Source: Euborellia annulipes (taxonomy: Eukaryota; Arthropoda; Insecta; Dermaptera; Anisolabididae). From it: a stretch of DNA of 64,000 bases. Shown in pieces: positions 10,496 through 21,690 of this stretch; positions within the stretch are counted from its first letter, which is position 1; each line of letters opens with the position of its first letter. Both the position numbers and the translations under genes were made by a program. The stretch spans positions 51,842 to 115,841 of the forward strand of contig JAKCPI010022092.1 in assembly GCA_023213315.1 (NCBI GenBank). The letters are read 5' to 3'. The notes under the pieces were generated by a model. The model was given only the letters and a program-made list of their open reading frames with translations. It did not search any database and was not told the DNA's origin.

Positions 10496-10565
10496 CTCGA
10501 CACAAAAACATCAGATGTGACAGCACACTTCACTATACCTTCGAAAATCGAAATCACACTAGATT
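10496..10565 (+). repeat. degenerate DH large terminal hairpin
   Basis: CATCAGATGTGACAGCACAC and ATCACACTAGATTTTC preserve the two arms of the DH large hairpin around a CCTTCGAAAATCGAAA loop. The remainder of the element is absent. Confidence 0.55.
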
Positions 10566-11764
10566 TTCAACGAACTCAGTTCTTGAAAAATAGTTCACGG
10601 AACCATTATTTATTTTTTTTTTTTTTAATAAAACTTGCCAAAAAAAAGGTGTAATGAAAAAAATAACATGTTTCCATAAGCAAGGGTGAGGTTAATTATT
10701 TGCTTATTATTGCTGTAAAGGTGGCCAAAAATTTGTTTATGTAATTCTTGAATGGTTCCGAAGAAGTTCAGAGAATTTCTGAGCGAAACGTTGTATTACA
10801 AATATATTATAGTGAACGAAAAAATATAATCAATTTTATGTCAAAGCTTTAATTCCAATAATGCATTTTATCTGTAAATACTGTATAATGTAGTTAAATG
10901 ATACGAGTATCTTAAATTGTTAAAAAAACTCGTTGATAAAAATTTTGAAAATAAAAAAAAAAATTTTATTTTCTTTCCCTGACGTCTCTATGCCTATACC
11001 ACTCTTCCTCAGGTCTGATAGATAAATCAAATTATAGTAATTAATTAATAATAAAAGTAATATTTTACTTTTACTGATCAGTTGTGATCAATCCATAGGC
11101 GTTTAAAATTTTATTGGCCTAGACACACACACATATGCAGAAATCTGATTAATCAAAAATGTATTTAATTATTTTTTGTATTGAATGGATGTATAAGGTT
11201 CAAGGACATGTCATATGCAACCAGGAAGAACATGCGAAAAAATAAATAAGATTAGGTGGGGAGACTGAACTCAACTGGGAGATTTCCATTGTAATCTCGA
11301 TCTCGAATATATTTACTTTTCTCTCTTAAAGATAAAATTTAAATAGCTGGTGAGAAAATTCGAAATTTTATAGAATACCACCACCATGAAGATTGCGTAT
11401 CAAACAAACGCAAAGCCAAAGGCTATTATGCAACAATTCATTCGCCTGTCTGCTTGCTAACATCTCATCTAAAATTCCAATTGTCTCTTATATCTAAATA
11501 TTCATCCATATATTATTATCGTTAAAGGAGAAGGGAATAATTCAAGCGGGGTAAAAAAAAGCACTAAATCAATACGAATAATTCAAAGAGTAATAAAGTA
11601 ATTCATAATAATAAAAAAATTTCATGTTACTTAATGCAAATTTCATATTTTGTAATTAACGATTATTTTTTTAATTGTTTTTTTTTTTTTAGTGTGAAAT
11701 AGAAATTTGTGCTTGCTCTTTATCTACACCAATATTCAAGGTCATATCGTTTAATGAATACAAC
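10566..11764. other. unassigned AT-rich stretch
   Basis: No gene. A CGAAGAAG...GAGCGAAACGTTG block (10759-10796) is a weaker match to the CTGANGA...GAAAC motif. The rest is unassigned. Confidence 0.4.
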
Positions 11765-12023
11765 ACCCAGAGAGTTTGGAATATTGCAAAAATATTGCGA
11801 ATCTTGCATATATTGCCAATATTACAGGAATATTGCATATATTGCCAATATTGCAGGAATATTGCATCAATATGCAAATCTTGCAAAATATTGGCAACAT
11901 TGCTCCAATATTGCAGGGGCAATATTCCAAGCTAGGAGGAAAGAAATATTGCAGCATCATTGCCAATATTGAGCAAGATTGGCAATATTGGTGCAATATT
12001 ACAATATTCCAAGCTGTCTGGGT
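11765..12023. mobile_element. TIR element built from an AATATTGC array
   Basis: The ends are inverted repeats: ACCCAGAGAGTTTGGAATAT at left and, on the opposite strand at right, ACCCAGACAGCTTGGAATAT. The interior is almost entirely degenerate copies of AATATTGC and its complement. Because GCAATATTGC is self-complementary, the whole 259-bp element can fold on itself in many registers. Frames of 77-90 codons on both strands are by-products of this repeat. Superfamily unknown; no clear target duplication. Confidence 0.65.
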
Positions 12024-12480
12024 AATGGCAACAACCCTAGCTAACTAACTGTAAGTATGATATGAGTTCGCTACTGCGATAAAAATGACCAAGATTCAAG
12101 TTTTTCCCAGCTTCCTCAGGACCAAAATTAAATCTGTTATAACTTAGCCGTAATAATTAAGGTCTTTGTCTGCAATCCGTCAAATTTCTTAACAATATGT
12201 TGATCTAAAGGGAGTTTATTCTCAAAAAAAAAAGGTCTGTTCGTTTATAATAATATAATAATAAACTGAATTATTTAATGACCATTAATTTAATAAGGAT
12301 AATGGATCATACTTCTTTAAAAATTACGTGACATATTTTACAGGGCACAAATTGTTCGCATGTACACCCAAGTAAGACAATTTATTATTACTACTATCTA
12401 TTATTAACTGTCAAATTTCTTTGTCCAAATGCTTTAAAATGATACTTAGAGTGTTTTTGTCAAAAAGATTTCATGGGTAG
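12024..12480. other. unassigned AT-rich stretch
   Basis: No gene or recognised repeat. Confidence 0.5.
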
Positions 12481-12600
12481 GGAAAAAACTCCACCCAAAA
12501 CATTCGCGTGTGGAAAGCGTACGCGGTATAGTCCTCGGCCCCGGGAGACATTTTGAACATTTCATTTTGGCCCGCGCTTAAAAGTATTTGCCCACTCCTG
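12481..12600 (-). mobile_element. hAT-like transposon terminus (solo end)
   Basis: On the minus strand from 12600 it reads CAGGAGTGGGCAAATACTTT followed by GCGCGGGCC, the CAGGGGTGGGCAAA...CGGGCC style of many non-autonomous hAT elements. Extent inward is approximate; the matching end was not found. Confidence 0.5.
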
Positions 12601-13260
12601 CTTTAAAGTGTATATTTTATAAAATAATTTATTTATTTATTATTATACATAATCTTCATTTTACTTTACCGGTAAATAACAACCCCTGCTCCCTTGTGAG
12701 TAAATAAATACTATTTTTTTTTTTAGATTAATCCTCTCATTTTTTATTAGAATTAATGAAACGTGAAATTGAAAAAAAAAAAATCATTATTTACTTAATT
12801 TGTATTTTTATAGCTCTATTTGCATATTTTACACACATATTTAGAGATATAGAGAGCTAATTTCCACTGCATTATTTTATTGCTACTCATATTGTATAGG
12901 CTATATTTTTGTTGATTAATGTCAGATATCTATTTAAAAATTTTACATTAATACAATACAACGGCGTCTCGCTATGGGAGAGCTCCGGTCTCTGGGCTTC
13001 AAATTAATAATCATATTGATTTTTTATCAAATAAGGATGCCTTGCCTTTCATGGATTTTACTGTAAAAAGATTGTAAAAAAAAAAAACCTAGAATGGCGG
13101 GATGGCTCCTGGCCAACAGCCAATAATAATAAAAAAAAAATCGCATAAAATGGGGACCATCAAGTTTTTGATTTTCTTGAAAATTATTTCACGTGCTTTT
13201 TTTAAAGGACCGATATTTTTTTTACTTTCTCTTACCTATGTTTAAGATCTACATGTACCA
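12601..13260. other. unassigned stretch; isolated DH small-hairpin fragment
   Basis: No gene. TTACTTTCTCTTACCTATG at 13221-13239 is a fragment of the DH small hairpin just left of the next element. Confidence 0.45.
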
Positions 13261-13676
13261 TGCAGAGAAAAGATATTGTACAAGATGGCGGCTACCTGCC
13301 ATAAAGCTTTTGAGCTTTTGACAAATGCCAGGTATATATTTTAAAATTACTACGGGGGTTCTTACCCCTTGTTTTAGTGGTCAGGGTTTTCTTTCTCCCC
13401 AAACAATAAAAAATTATTTATATTTAATTTTAAAAAAAACGAAATATAATATTTAAAAAAAAAAAAAATTATATTTAATATAAAATAAAAAAATATATTA
13501 TATATATTATTTTTAAAAAATTTTATATTTTAAAAATTATAATAAAAGTTTTAAAAATAATATGAAAGAATTGTAATAAATTGCATAAAAAGGAAAAAAA
13601 AAAAATTGTCAAAAGGCTCAAAAGCTTTTGAAAAATGCCAGGTAGCCGCCATCTTGTACAATATCTTTTCTCTGCA
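13261..13676. mobile_element. TIR/fold-back element, ~70-bp terminal inverted repeats
   Basis: TGCAGAGAAAAGATATTGTA...AAGATGGCGGCTACCTG at 13261-13298 is mirrored by CAGGTAGCCGCCATCTT...TCTTTTCTCTGCA ending at 13676. The arms extend inward through AAAGCTTTTGAGC. The interior is AT simple sequence. No ORF, so a non-autonomous element of unknown superfamily. Confidence 0.65.
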
Positions 13677-13867
13677 CGCTATTTAATAACTTATTTAACT
13701 TAATATATATGATTACTAACTTTTTTTGTCCTTTTCAGGTAAGTTCCTGCACTTCATTCATATTCTTTCATAACACATTTTATGGTGAGTTTTTAAATAT
13801 CAAATTTTTTATAAATTATAAATTAAAATTAATTTTTTTCTCTTGTATATGATATTTTTTTGTTATT

Positions 13868-13985
13868 TAAGGCTATTTAGATCCCGTCCCTTTTTATATT
13901 CAATTTGAATAAATTTTTGTTGCTTGGGGCGGGAAGCGAACCCCTGACCTCTAGCACATGGGGTAATAACCTCAGTGGTAATTTT
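13868..13985 (-). mobile_element. tRNA-derived SINE, family B' (minus strand)
   Basis: On the minus strand a tRNA-like head with B-box GGGTTCGCTTCCCGCCCC is followed by a body with AATTTATTC, AATTGAATAT and GGGATCTAAATAGCC. The same order occurs at 55988-56145 and 56948-57075, which defines family B'. Confidence 0.6.
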
Positions 13986-15059
13986 AAAATATATATCTGT
14001 TATTAATGCTAATAATTAAAACAAGTAGGACTCATTCACTTTCTATAAAAATATCAAAATGTAATTCTTTGCATCCTTCAATCGTTAGAGCTTTAAAAAG
14101 TTTTACAATATTATTTGTCTGTGAGCCCACATTAGAGAGGAAACCTTCAACTTACACACTATCTTTCTAGACTCTCAACTAATTTGATTACAAATATAGT
14201 GGCATAGAGAATCCTTTTTTTCATGACATCATTACAATTTTGCCAGTCCTACGTCACAAAAAACTCATTTTTTTTTTTTTTTTTTTCAAATAAATTGGCA
14301 ATACTGTAATTTCTTTTTCATACACGTATGGGCCTAACTTATATTAAAATACAAAAAAAAAAAAAAAAGAAAGAAAATTACTTTTAAATCCTAAAAAAAA
14401 AAATTGGAATTTTCTAAAACGTTTTTCAATACATGTCTTGAATTCAATAATAATAAAAAAAAATAAAACCACGCGAAGGAGAGAGAGAGAGAGAGAGAGT
14501 TTATCCCTCTTATTATGTTTCGATAATGTAAAATTTTACATTTGACAACACACACAATTGAGAGAATGAACGAAAATCTTTGAAAGAGAGAGAAAAGTTT
14601 TAAAATAAAAGGCAATTCTTGAATAAAGGCGGGCGGCACCTTTTGAAAATAAAATAAACTCGCCTTTTCAAGAGAGAGAAAACTATTTAAAATCAATTAA
14701 TTAAAGGAAAGAGAGAGAAGAATAAAGAAATCTAAAGAGAGGGAATATAAAGGTAGAAAAGACGCAGTCTTCGAAAAGCCTTTTTCAATTTTCAAAATTT
14801 AATTATTGCCAACAATATAAAATAGAAAATCTATTTATTGAACAAAAATTTTTTTATTCTTTTTTCTTTTTGTTAATTGTATTAAACATAAAAACAAATG
14901 CTAGGGAAATTTTATAGAGAATTAAAAGAAAAAAAAAACTTTTCTTAGCTTTTGTGAAATATTCATGTTTTTTTTTTATAGAAAATCAAATTTTCTAAGT
15001 ATAAAAAAGTAGCACGTATTCATCATCATTACTCCAAGACAGAAAAAGTATGGGCAAAT
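13986..15059. other. unassigned AT-rich stretch with GA microsatellites
   Basis: No gene. (GA)n at 14478-14499 and several GAGA patches to 14740; T and A runs at 14270-14286 and 14351-14368. The 101-codon minus-strand frame here mostly translates simple sequence and is not supported. Confidence 0.5.
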
Positions 15060-15536
15060 CAGGGGCGTAAATAACCCCCCGCAGACCCCGAAATGCGGGG
15101 GAGAGCTGTGTAGATCTTATAGTTAGTAATAAAGAAAAGAGCGATAACACGTTTATTAGTCACTTCAAGCCGACGTTTCGGTCAGATTTGCGGCCATCCT
15201 CAGGGCTGAAGTTTGTCAATAAATCTCCTCAAAAAGTCGGGTGGCGCAATTGAGTAAAATATTTATTGCCATTTAATAAGGACCAAATGCTATGCGAGTC
15301 AAGATTAGATTAAAATATTTCACATAATTGCGCCATTCGAGTTTTATTGATACACTTCAGTCCTGAGGATGGTCGCGAATTTGACTGAAACGTCGGCTTG
15401 AAATGAGTAATAAACGAAACAAACGTAGCTCCAATCGCTCTTTTCTTTTTTCCTTACTATTTATCTTTATTTAAAATTTTTCGATATTTCGGAAGGAAGG
15501 GGGGGGGGGGGTTTGATCCCCCTGGTTACGTTCCTG
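15060..15536. mobile_element. hAT-like element with nested inverted-repeat insert
   Basis: The left end is CAGGGGCGTAAATAACCCCC and the right end, on the opposite strand, is CAGGAACGTAACCAGGGGGA, a typical hAT TIR pair. The flanking 8-mers (GGGCAAAT and TTTTGTAC) do not match, so no target duplication is preserved. Most of the interior is the inverted-repeat element 15123-15460. Confidence 0.5.
15123..15460. mobile_element. inverted-repeat element carrying paired hammerhead-like motifs
   Basis: The arms contain TTAGTAATAAAGAAAAGAGC / GCTCTTTTCTTTTTTCCTTA at the outer ends and, further in, GCCGACGTTTCGGTC...CCTCAGG (15172-15204) against CCTGAGG...GACTGAAACGTCGGC (15362-15397). Each arm thus holds one CTGAGGA - pairable stem - GAAAC motif, in opposite orientation. 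A partial second copy sits at 41241-41366. Long terminal repeats in inverted order with hammerhead-like motifs are reported for Penelope-like elements; the RT is absent here, so class is inferred. Confidence 0.5.
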
Positions 15537-15639
15537 TTTTGTACGATTTTTACATTAAAGTTATAAATTTCTCGTATTGATTGATTTTATTTATTTATTT
15601 ATTTTTTTTAAATTCAAATTTAATCAAAAGCCGAAAATA

Positions 15640-15900
15640 AATGGCCTCGTGTGTGAATTAAATGGCATTTGTGGCTGATCCCTCTGCCAATCCCTGAGAG
15701 CCCAGCAGATCTGACAGATTCGATACATTTCTGATGGATTGGGAATTAGAGCTTCGCTTGCCCCTTCACGTGGGTCCCTAAAGAACCCACATCATTGAAT
15801 TGAAATAGGCGTTTAATTGAACTCATTTGCATGATTAAATTTACAAGTGAGAATCCTTTGGAGATGATCGGCGAGACAGAGAGAAAGGACGTAGCCTATA
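15640..15900. promoter_or_regulatory. GC-balanced unique block with octamer site (candidate regulatory DNA)
   Basis: About 260 bp of noticeably more balanced composition than its surroundings and without similarity to the repeats in this window. It contains a perfect POU octamer ATTTGCAT (15825-15832) next to a homeodomain-type TTTAATTGA (15812-15820), and TTCACGTGGG with an E-box CACGTG (15766-15771). Function is inference only; it could also be an unrecognised repeat. Confidence 0.25.
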
Positions 15901-16258
15901 ATAGGCAAAAAAAAATTACTCCTATATTACTACTGAACCTTTTAATAAAATTTATTTTTTCTATGGTAAGGAATAAGTTACTATCTAACTATAAAATAAC
16001 TAAGAGTTCCCTCCTCAGTGTCTAAGAGGATAGAGATGTTGAGAAATGTTAATATTGTTAACCTAAAACCAAGGGGAGTGGACTCCCTTGTGAGCCTTTC
16101 GGGGGGGGGGGGGGGGGGCAGTAGAAGACCCAGAGAAAATTAGGGGGCATTGAGATGGCGCGAAAAGGACAGATTAAAAAATATAATCTAAAAAAAGGCA
16201 AAAAATACATGCTAATCACATTCTAAAGTAATTTTTGTTATTCTATGTATTGTATTTA
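15901..16258. other. unassigned stretch with long G run
   Basis: No gene. A G homopolymer of about 19 lies at 16100-16118. Confidence 0.5.
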
Positions 16259-16928
16259 TTTTTACTTTCTCTTACCTATGTATATATGTATTGGATTCAT
16301 GTCAAAAATTCGATGTCGAGATTTTGATGGATCTTCACGTTTTGAGGTCCCCTGAATCCAAAAAAGTGGTTTTCGCGACATGGTCTGTCTGTGGGTGTGT
16401 GGGTGGGTGTGTGTGTGGGTGGGTGTGTGTGTGTGTGTTCAATTTTAAGCATGAAGGAATTGAGCTATGAGGCTGAAATTTTATATTTAAGTTAAACACC
16501 CCCGGGACCGGAAAAATAAGCTTTTAATCAAAATCGGCCAAAGAGTACTAGTACTTTACTGATGTACTTTTTCAGTTTTTTTCGATTTTCTCAAAATTTG
16601 CTCCAACGATTTTTTTTTAAATTCAAAAATCAATTAATTTTTAGATTCTCTTTAAAATGTATATTCTCATTTTGCAATTGAAACCTTCTGAAGCACACTT
16701 TACTCTTGTATTTCATAGGGAAGATAGGAGAAATGGTTGCCATGGTAACAAAATATAAATATTTTCCCATACTTATAAATTTTACATCTGAATTTAAATG
16801 TTCCGTACTGTCGGGAACTAAATATATGTCGACACAAAAAATCTGGTGTGACAAGCACAGAACACAACTTTCGATTACCGAAGGTAAGAGAAAGTTGTGT
16901 GCTGTGCGCCAGTCACACCAGATTTTTT
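16259..16928 (-). repeat. DH repeat, near full length
   Basis: Opposite orientation to the 18251 copy. The small-hairpin motif ACTTTCTCTTACC is at 16263-16275. Then come CGATGTCGAGATTTTGATGG, ACGTTTTGAGGTCC, a GTGTGGGTGG microsatellite at about 16388-16438, the GCCATGGTAAC block at 16738-16748, and the large hairpin (CTGGTGTGACAAGCAC...GTCACACCAGATTTT) ending near 16928. The plus-strand 76-codon frame 16706-16936 recurs in other copies but has no start or codon evidence of function. Confidence 0.9.
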
Positions 16929-17087
16929 TCACATAATTTTAGCACTGTAGCAATGTTGGTAACTAAAAAAAGAAATCGGCTTCAAGTTATTGAACGCGCG
17001 GCTTTCGGTTGTTTTTAAGTAAAATTGAGCCTGATATTAACAAACTCCATAAAATGTATAAAATTCATTTAAACTTCTCATTAATTA

Positions 17088-17397
17088 TTAGGAACCGACC
17101 GAATATTCGGTTTCGGTTTTGGCCAAAAATCATGGTTTCGGCCGTAGTTTCGGTTTCGGCCAAAAAGTAGCCGAAACTTTCGGCCGGCCGAAACCCGAGT
17201 CTTAAAAAAAAAAGGTCAAATGATTTGCACTTGAAGGAGAAAAATTTTTTTGTCTCCCTAAAAAAAGGTAAAATGATTTTCACGGAGGGGGAAAAATTTC
17301 AAAAAAAAAATATATAAATTTTTTTTATAGGAAATACAAGTTTCGGTTTCGGTTACGGTTTCGGTTTCGGCTGAAAATTTTGTTTCGGTCGGACCCT
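17088..17397. mobile_element. non-autonomous hAT element with 8-bp TSD
   Basis: The ends are TTAGGAACCGACCGAATATT at left and, on the opposite strand at right, AGGGTCCGACCGAAACAAAA. They are flanked by an exact 8-bp duplication ATTAATTA (17080-17087 and 17398-17405). The interior is rich in TTTCGG/CCGAAA repeats near both ends, as sub-terminal transposase-binding repeats often are. No ORF for a transposase. A partial relative is at 18938-19153. Confidence 0.75.
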
Positions 17398-17405
17398 ATT
17401 AATTA

Positions 17406-18250
17406 TGTCATAAATTTATGTCTTTTGAATGTTAAAAAAAAATATTCCTCAATATAACTAAGTATGCGTTTTAATTGTCTCATTGAAACATTCTTCTTAA
17501 TTTTAAACTCAGAAATAGAATAGATGTCTTATTCTATCTTACGGCTATAATATAATATTACACGTTTAAATATAATCGTGACAATAGCTGTTTTAAATTC
17601 GAGACAGGTGATAAGTGAAATTAAGATGGAAGGGAGGGGGGGGGGCTCTAGAAAAAAAAACATATTCTCAAAGGGGGCGCTGAGCAAAAGAAGGTTGAGA
17701 AACTATGATTTAAAGTCTAAATGGCCTAAGATGCCGAAAAGACTAAAAAAAAATGGACTGTCTTTGAGATTATCAGAGATAGAAGTCTCCCTTCTTGTTC
17801 TATGCGATATATGCTTCCGTTTTGAAGAACAAAAATTTATTATTGAATAAATAAAGTCTAAATGGCCTCAGAGCTTAAATAAAATTAATTTTTTTTAATT
17901 TAAAAGTTCAATTATGGTGGCAATAGCAGTTTTTTAACTCGACCTCCTCCTTAAAATTCTAATTAACTAAATTGTTGCCGATTATGTGTATTATGTTAAT
18001 TAGATTGATATTATGCGCTTCTAGACTACAAACACTATTCGCCCGGCCGAAAATCATTGGAATATTTATGATAGTATTTAAATTCCGAAAGAGAGAGAGA
18101 GAGGGAGGGAGTTAACTGAATTCATTTCATGCTAAAAATATTTCTGTTTACAGTAAACTAACAAAGTTAATTTATTAATATGAATTCAGCAGGACTGAGA
18201 GAGAATATGCTTTACTAAACATTTACTGGTAAGTTTAAAAATAAAAAATA
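17406..18250. other. unassigned stretch with SINE-tail fragments
   Basis: No gene. Two fragments of the SINE phrase AAAGTCTAAATGGCCTMAG occur at 17713-17731 and 17855-17873; a GA patch is at 18089-18110. Confidence 0.45.
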
Positions 18251-18932
18251 AAAATCTGGTGTGACTGGCGCACAGCACACAACTTTCTCTTACCTTCGGT
18301 AATCGAAAGTTGTGTACTGTGCTTGTCACACCAGATTTTTGTGTCGACATATATTTAGTTCCCGACAGTACGGAACATTTGAATTCAGATGTAAAATTTA
18401 TAAGTATGGGAAAATATTTATATTTTGTTACCATGGCAACCATTTCTCCTATCTTTTCTATGAAATACAAGAGTAAAGTGGTCTTCAGAAGATTTCAATC
18501 GCAAAATGAGAATATACATTTTAAAGAGCATCTAAAAAATAATTGATTTTTGAATTTTAAAAAAAATCGTTGGAGCAAATTTTGAGAAAATCGAAAAAAA
18601 CTGAAAAAGTACATCAGTAAAGTACTAGTACTCTTTGGCCGATTTTGATTAAAAGCTTATTTTTCCGGTCCAGGAGGGTGTTTAACTTAAATATAAAATT
18701 TCAGCCTCATAGCTCAATTCCTTCATGCTTAAAATTGAACACAGACACACCCACCCACACACACACCCACCCACACACACACAGACAGACCATGTCGCGA
18801 AAACCACTTTTTGGATTCAGGGGACCTCAAAACGTGAAGATCCATCAAAATCTCGACATCGAATTTTTGACATGAATCCAATACTTTCTCTCTATATATA
18901 TTACATATATACATAGGTAAGAGAAAGTAAAA
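18251..18932 (+). repeat. DH repeat, reference full-length copy
   Basis: The left end is a ~88-bp near-perfect hairpin (arms 18251-18286 and 18305-18339), whose left arm carries ACTTTCTCTTACC (18282-18294). The right end is a small AT-rich hairpin carrying GGTAAGAGAAAGT (18916-18928), the exact inverse of that 13-mer. Between them, in order: GTCGACATATATTTAGTTCC, GTTACCATGGCAACC, a core with CTTTGGCCGATTTTGATT, a CACACCC microsatellite (18742-18783) and CAGACCATGTCGCGAAAACC. At 682 bp it has no convincing ORF. It does not fit TIR, LTR or LINE architecture. Confidence 0.9.
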
Positions 18933-18937
18933 ATATT

Positions 18938-19153
18938 CTCCAATTATAAAATTTTTTTAGGGAGACTAATTTTTTTTTCCCTCAAGTGCAAATCATTTGA
19001 CCTTTTTTTTTTTTGCATGCGAGTCTCATCCCATTTTTTTCAGACTCTGGTTTCGGCCGGCCGAAAGTTTCGGCTACTTTTTGGCCGAAACCGAAACTAC
19101 GGCTGAAACCATGATTTTTGGCCGAAACCGAATATTCGGTCGGTTCCTAATTC
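18938..19153. mobile_element. partial second copy of the CCGAAA-rich hAT element
   Basis: Inverted relative to 17088-17397. It shares AAGTGCAAATCATTTGACC, CGGCCGGCCGAAAG and the terminus CCGAATATTCGGTCGGTTCC. The other end is missing where the DH repeat abuts at 18932. Confidence 0.65.
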
Positions 19154-19373
19154 TTATTAGAAAAAAAAGTTTATTTTTTATTATATAATGTAATAACTTT
19201 GACTACCCCTTTTCACAGTTTTAGCTCGTAAACAAAAACAGATAAAATAAAAATGGTTAATATGCTTTCAGAAAGAGCATGAAATTCCTTTTCCTAAAAT
19301 ATTTAGAGATGAATGACCAAACAGAGTCTTGAAAATGAACAAAATTTTGTCGTTAAATTAATATCTTCGTTAT

Positions 19374-19411
<38 letters not shown>

Positions 19412-19974
19412 AGAAAAACAAATTGGCAGATTCATTTTAGTTCAGAATTCAGCTCATTATAACCGAGCTAGAAGAGGTGCAGAAATTAAATTAAACTTAA
19501 CATAAACAATGAGAGACAGAGAATGTTCTTTTTCTTTATGGAGTTTTTTTCTCCTTGATGTTGCTAAATAAATAATAAATTGCCTTTGAACATACGAAAA
19601 GGAGATTGCTAAAATTAACTAACCCTTAGCGTTAGGAAAGAGAAAAAAAAAATAAATAAGCTTTGAAATCCAGCATCTCCCAATTATTGGACTGAACCAA
19701 GTCAAAAGGTAGCTCATGCCAACCTTGAAGAGAGAAAAAGAAAACATCCCTTTCGTTCATCTGTATTCTACTAGGATGTTCTCTCTCTCGTTCAAGATGG
19801 AGGCTCCGGAGGCCAACAAAATTCCAAAATGCGTGCTGGGAATCTTCTTAAAAAATAACAGAGAGAAAGAGAGAGCGAGAGGGAGAGAGGGAGTATAGCT
19901 ACACCTTTGCAGTGAAATATTTAAGTAGCCCAAATGCAAAGGCAATTAAATACATAAAGAGTAGCACACTGACG
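19154..19974. other. unassigned stretch; long poly-A tract
   Basis: No gene. Poly-A of about 35 at 19375-19409; GA-rich patch 19862-19894. Confidence 0.5.
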
Positions 19975-20032
19975 ACCGGGCTAGGCTGGAGATCCTGGGT
20001 TCGATTCCCGGGGGACGTTTGGCTCACCAACA
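19975..20032 (+). mobile_element. tRNA-like SINE head fragment
   Basis: CTGGAGATCCTGGGTTCGAT followed by TCCCGGGGG has a perfect B-box, and the same phrase GCTGGAGATCCTGGGTTCGA recurs at 41181-41200. Both are remnants of one tRNA-derived family, distinct from B and B'. Confidence 0.5.
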
Positions 20033-20207
20033 AAAAAAGATACAAATTCACTCCAAGCTGAAAAAAAATGATCCTAACTCATGCGAGTTTACTCCGATCG
20101 CTATACTTGTTTTGGCAGAAGTAGGGTAGGGTGGCAGTGCTATTAATCTTCATCCGTAACACAATCTTCCGATTATTCAGCGAAATATCGCGAGTGGGCC
20201 TAACTTG

Positions 20208-20649
20208 CTCCGGAACGGAAAGAGATAGGAGGTTGAAATTTTATATTTAAGTTAGGCACCCCCATGGGACGTGACACGAAGCTTTTGAACAAAATCGGCC
20301 TTTACTGATGCACTTTTTCAGTTTTTTTCGATTTTCTCAAAATTCGCTCCAACGATTTTTTTTTAAATTCACAAGGCACTTATTTTTTAGACGTTCTTTA
20401 AAATGTATATTCTCATTTTGTCATTGAAATCTTCTGAAGACCACTTTACTCTTGTACTCCATAGAAAAGATGGGAGAAATGGTTGCCATGGTAAAAAAAT
20501 ATAAATATTTTCCCATATAAATTTTACATATCGAATGTACCGTACTGTCGGAAACTAAATATATGTCCACACAAAAAATCTGGAGTGGCAAGCACAGTAC
20601 ACAACATTCGATTACCGAAGGTAAGAGAAAGTTGTGTACCAGATTTTTT
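20208..20649 (-). repeat. DH repeat, 5'-truncated
   Basis: Retains GGAGGTTGAAATTTTATATT, the GATTTTCTCAAAATTCGCTC core, ATGGTTGCCATGGTAA and a large hairpin in which part of the right arm is deleted (GTTGTGTACCAGATTTTTT). The small-hairpin end is missing. Confidence 0.85.
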
Positions 20650-21195
20650 AAATTGATTGCGTTGTCTTTCAATCGTTCAGTCACTATCTGCTTCTATCTT
20701 GTTAGTAGTATTTATAATAAACTAAAAATTTCGTATTTATGATCTCAATCCTTTCTTTACCTCCCTTGGTTTGCATCCCCTATTTACTTTATCAGAGCGT
20801 TACCGATTAGTAGCCTATTTCAAATAAAAACATGAAGCAATTATCTTTTATAGATCAAGGGATTGGGTATTGTGTAATTTTCGTAAATGTATGAAATTAA
20901 TTTAAGCTGATTATAACAGATTGCTTGAAAATAGATACATTGATATGCTTATCAGGGTTTATACAGGGGCTTAAACACTAGTAGTATGAAGAAGAAGGGA
21001 GATAGGGAAAGAGAAACAGCCCATGGGGGCCAATGACACCATTTAATTAGCTGCCAGCTAAGAGTGCTATCCTTGTTCTATAGGAGGTGGATGGATAATA
21101 TACAATAATAATAACATGAACATAGCGCTGGGTTAATACAATAGTGTTACAAATAAAATAAAAAAAATGAGAAATTATTATTTGAAAAAAAAAAA
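20650..21195. other. unassigned AT-rich stretch
   Basis: No gene or recognised repeat. Confidence 0.5.
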
Positions 21196-21247
21196 TCTAA
21201 TACTTTCTCTCTATATATTTCATATATAGGGTAAGAGAATGTAAAAA
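21196..21247 (+). repeat. solo DH small hairpin
   Basis: TCTAATACTTTCTCTCTATA...TATAGGGTAAGAGAATGTAA stands alone without the rest of DH. Confidence 0.65.
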
Positions 21248-21690
21248 ATTCCGCCAGGGATGAGCAGGATCGAGATATATATCCTTTTGGATTCAAATCC
21301 GAAAAGCCGATCCGAATCTTTTTTTTTTTTTTTTGGAGATCTGGATTGAAATCATTTTTGCTTTCTGGATCTAGGATTGGATCGCTAATCCTTTTGGAAG
21401 GACCAAAACAGTTATGATTTTTATGAAGTGTATTTGTATTATAGGAGTTATCATATTAGGACGCAAACAATCTATTTTGCTCCATAATTGATTGATTGAC
21501 ACGGTAAGAAATCCTTCATCTAAATTAAATGAGACACACCCTGTTTTTTTCGCTACAGGAATATAATTCTTTTGAATGATAATATCGCACACATTTGAAT
21601 AAAAAACAAAAATTTCAAATAAAGAAATATGGTGTATGGAGATTTGTTTAATATTTAATTAATATCAAAATAAAATAAATTTTTGGGGGG
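21248..21690. other. unassigned AT-rich stretch
   Basis: No gene. About 21640-21731 is an old inverted relative of 24160-24240 (shared CTAGTC, ATGCATAAACATAAATTAT, TTTTGATATTAA). Confidence 0.4.

Noticed and set aside
11689..12048. Four overlapping 77-90-codon frames
   Set aside because: All come from the AATATTGC array, which is open on both strands by composition.
14391..14696. 101-codon minus-strand frame (Leu/Phe/Ser-rich)
   Set aside because: Covers GA microsatellites and T runs; composition-driven.
16706..16936. Recurrent ~75-codon frame (YFIGKIGEMVAMVTKYKYF) found in several DH copies
   Set aside because: Recurs because the DNA repeat recurs. It runs into the terminal hairpin, is broken in many copies and is readable on the opposite strand too; no evidence of coding selection.
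18645..18916. Frames rich in Thr/His (HTHTHPHTH)
   Set aside because: Translation of the CACACCC microsatellite inside DH.
18725..18916. Large-scale segmental inversion linking 16259-17397 with 18251-19153
   Set aside because: Both regions hold a DH copy and a CCGAAA hAT copy, but the adjoining DH ends differ (large hairpin in one, small hairpin in the other) and the intervening sequence is unrelated, so independent insertions are more likely.
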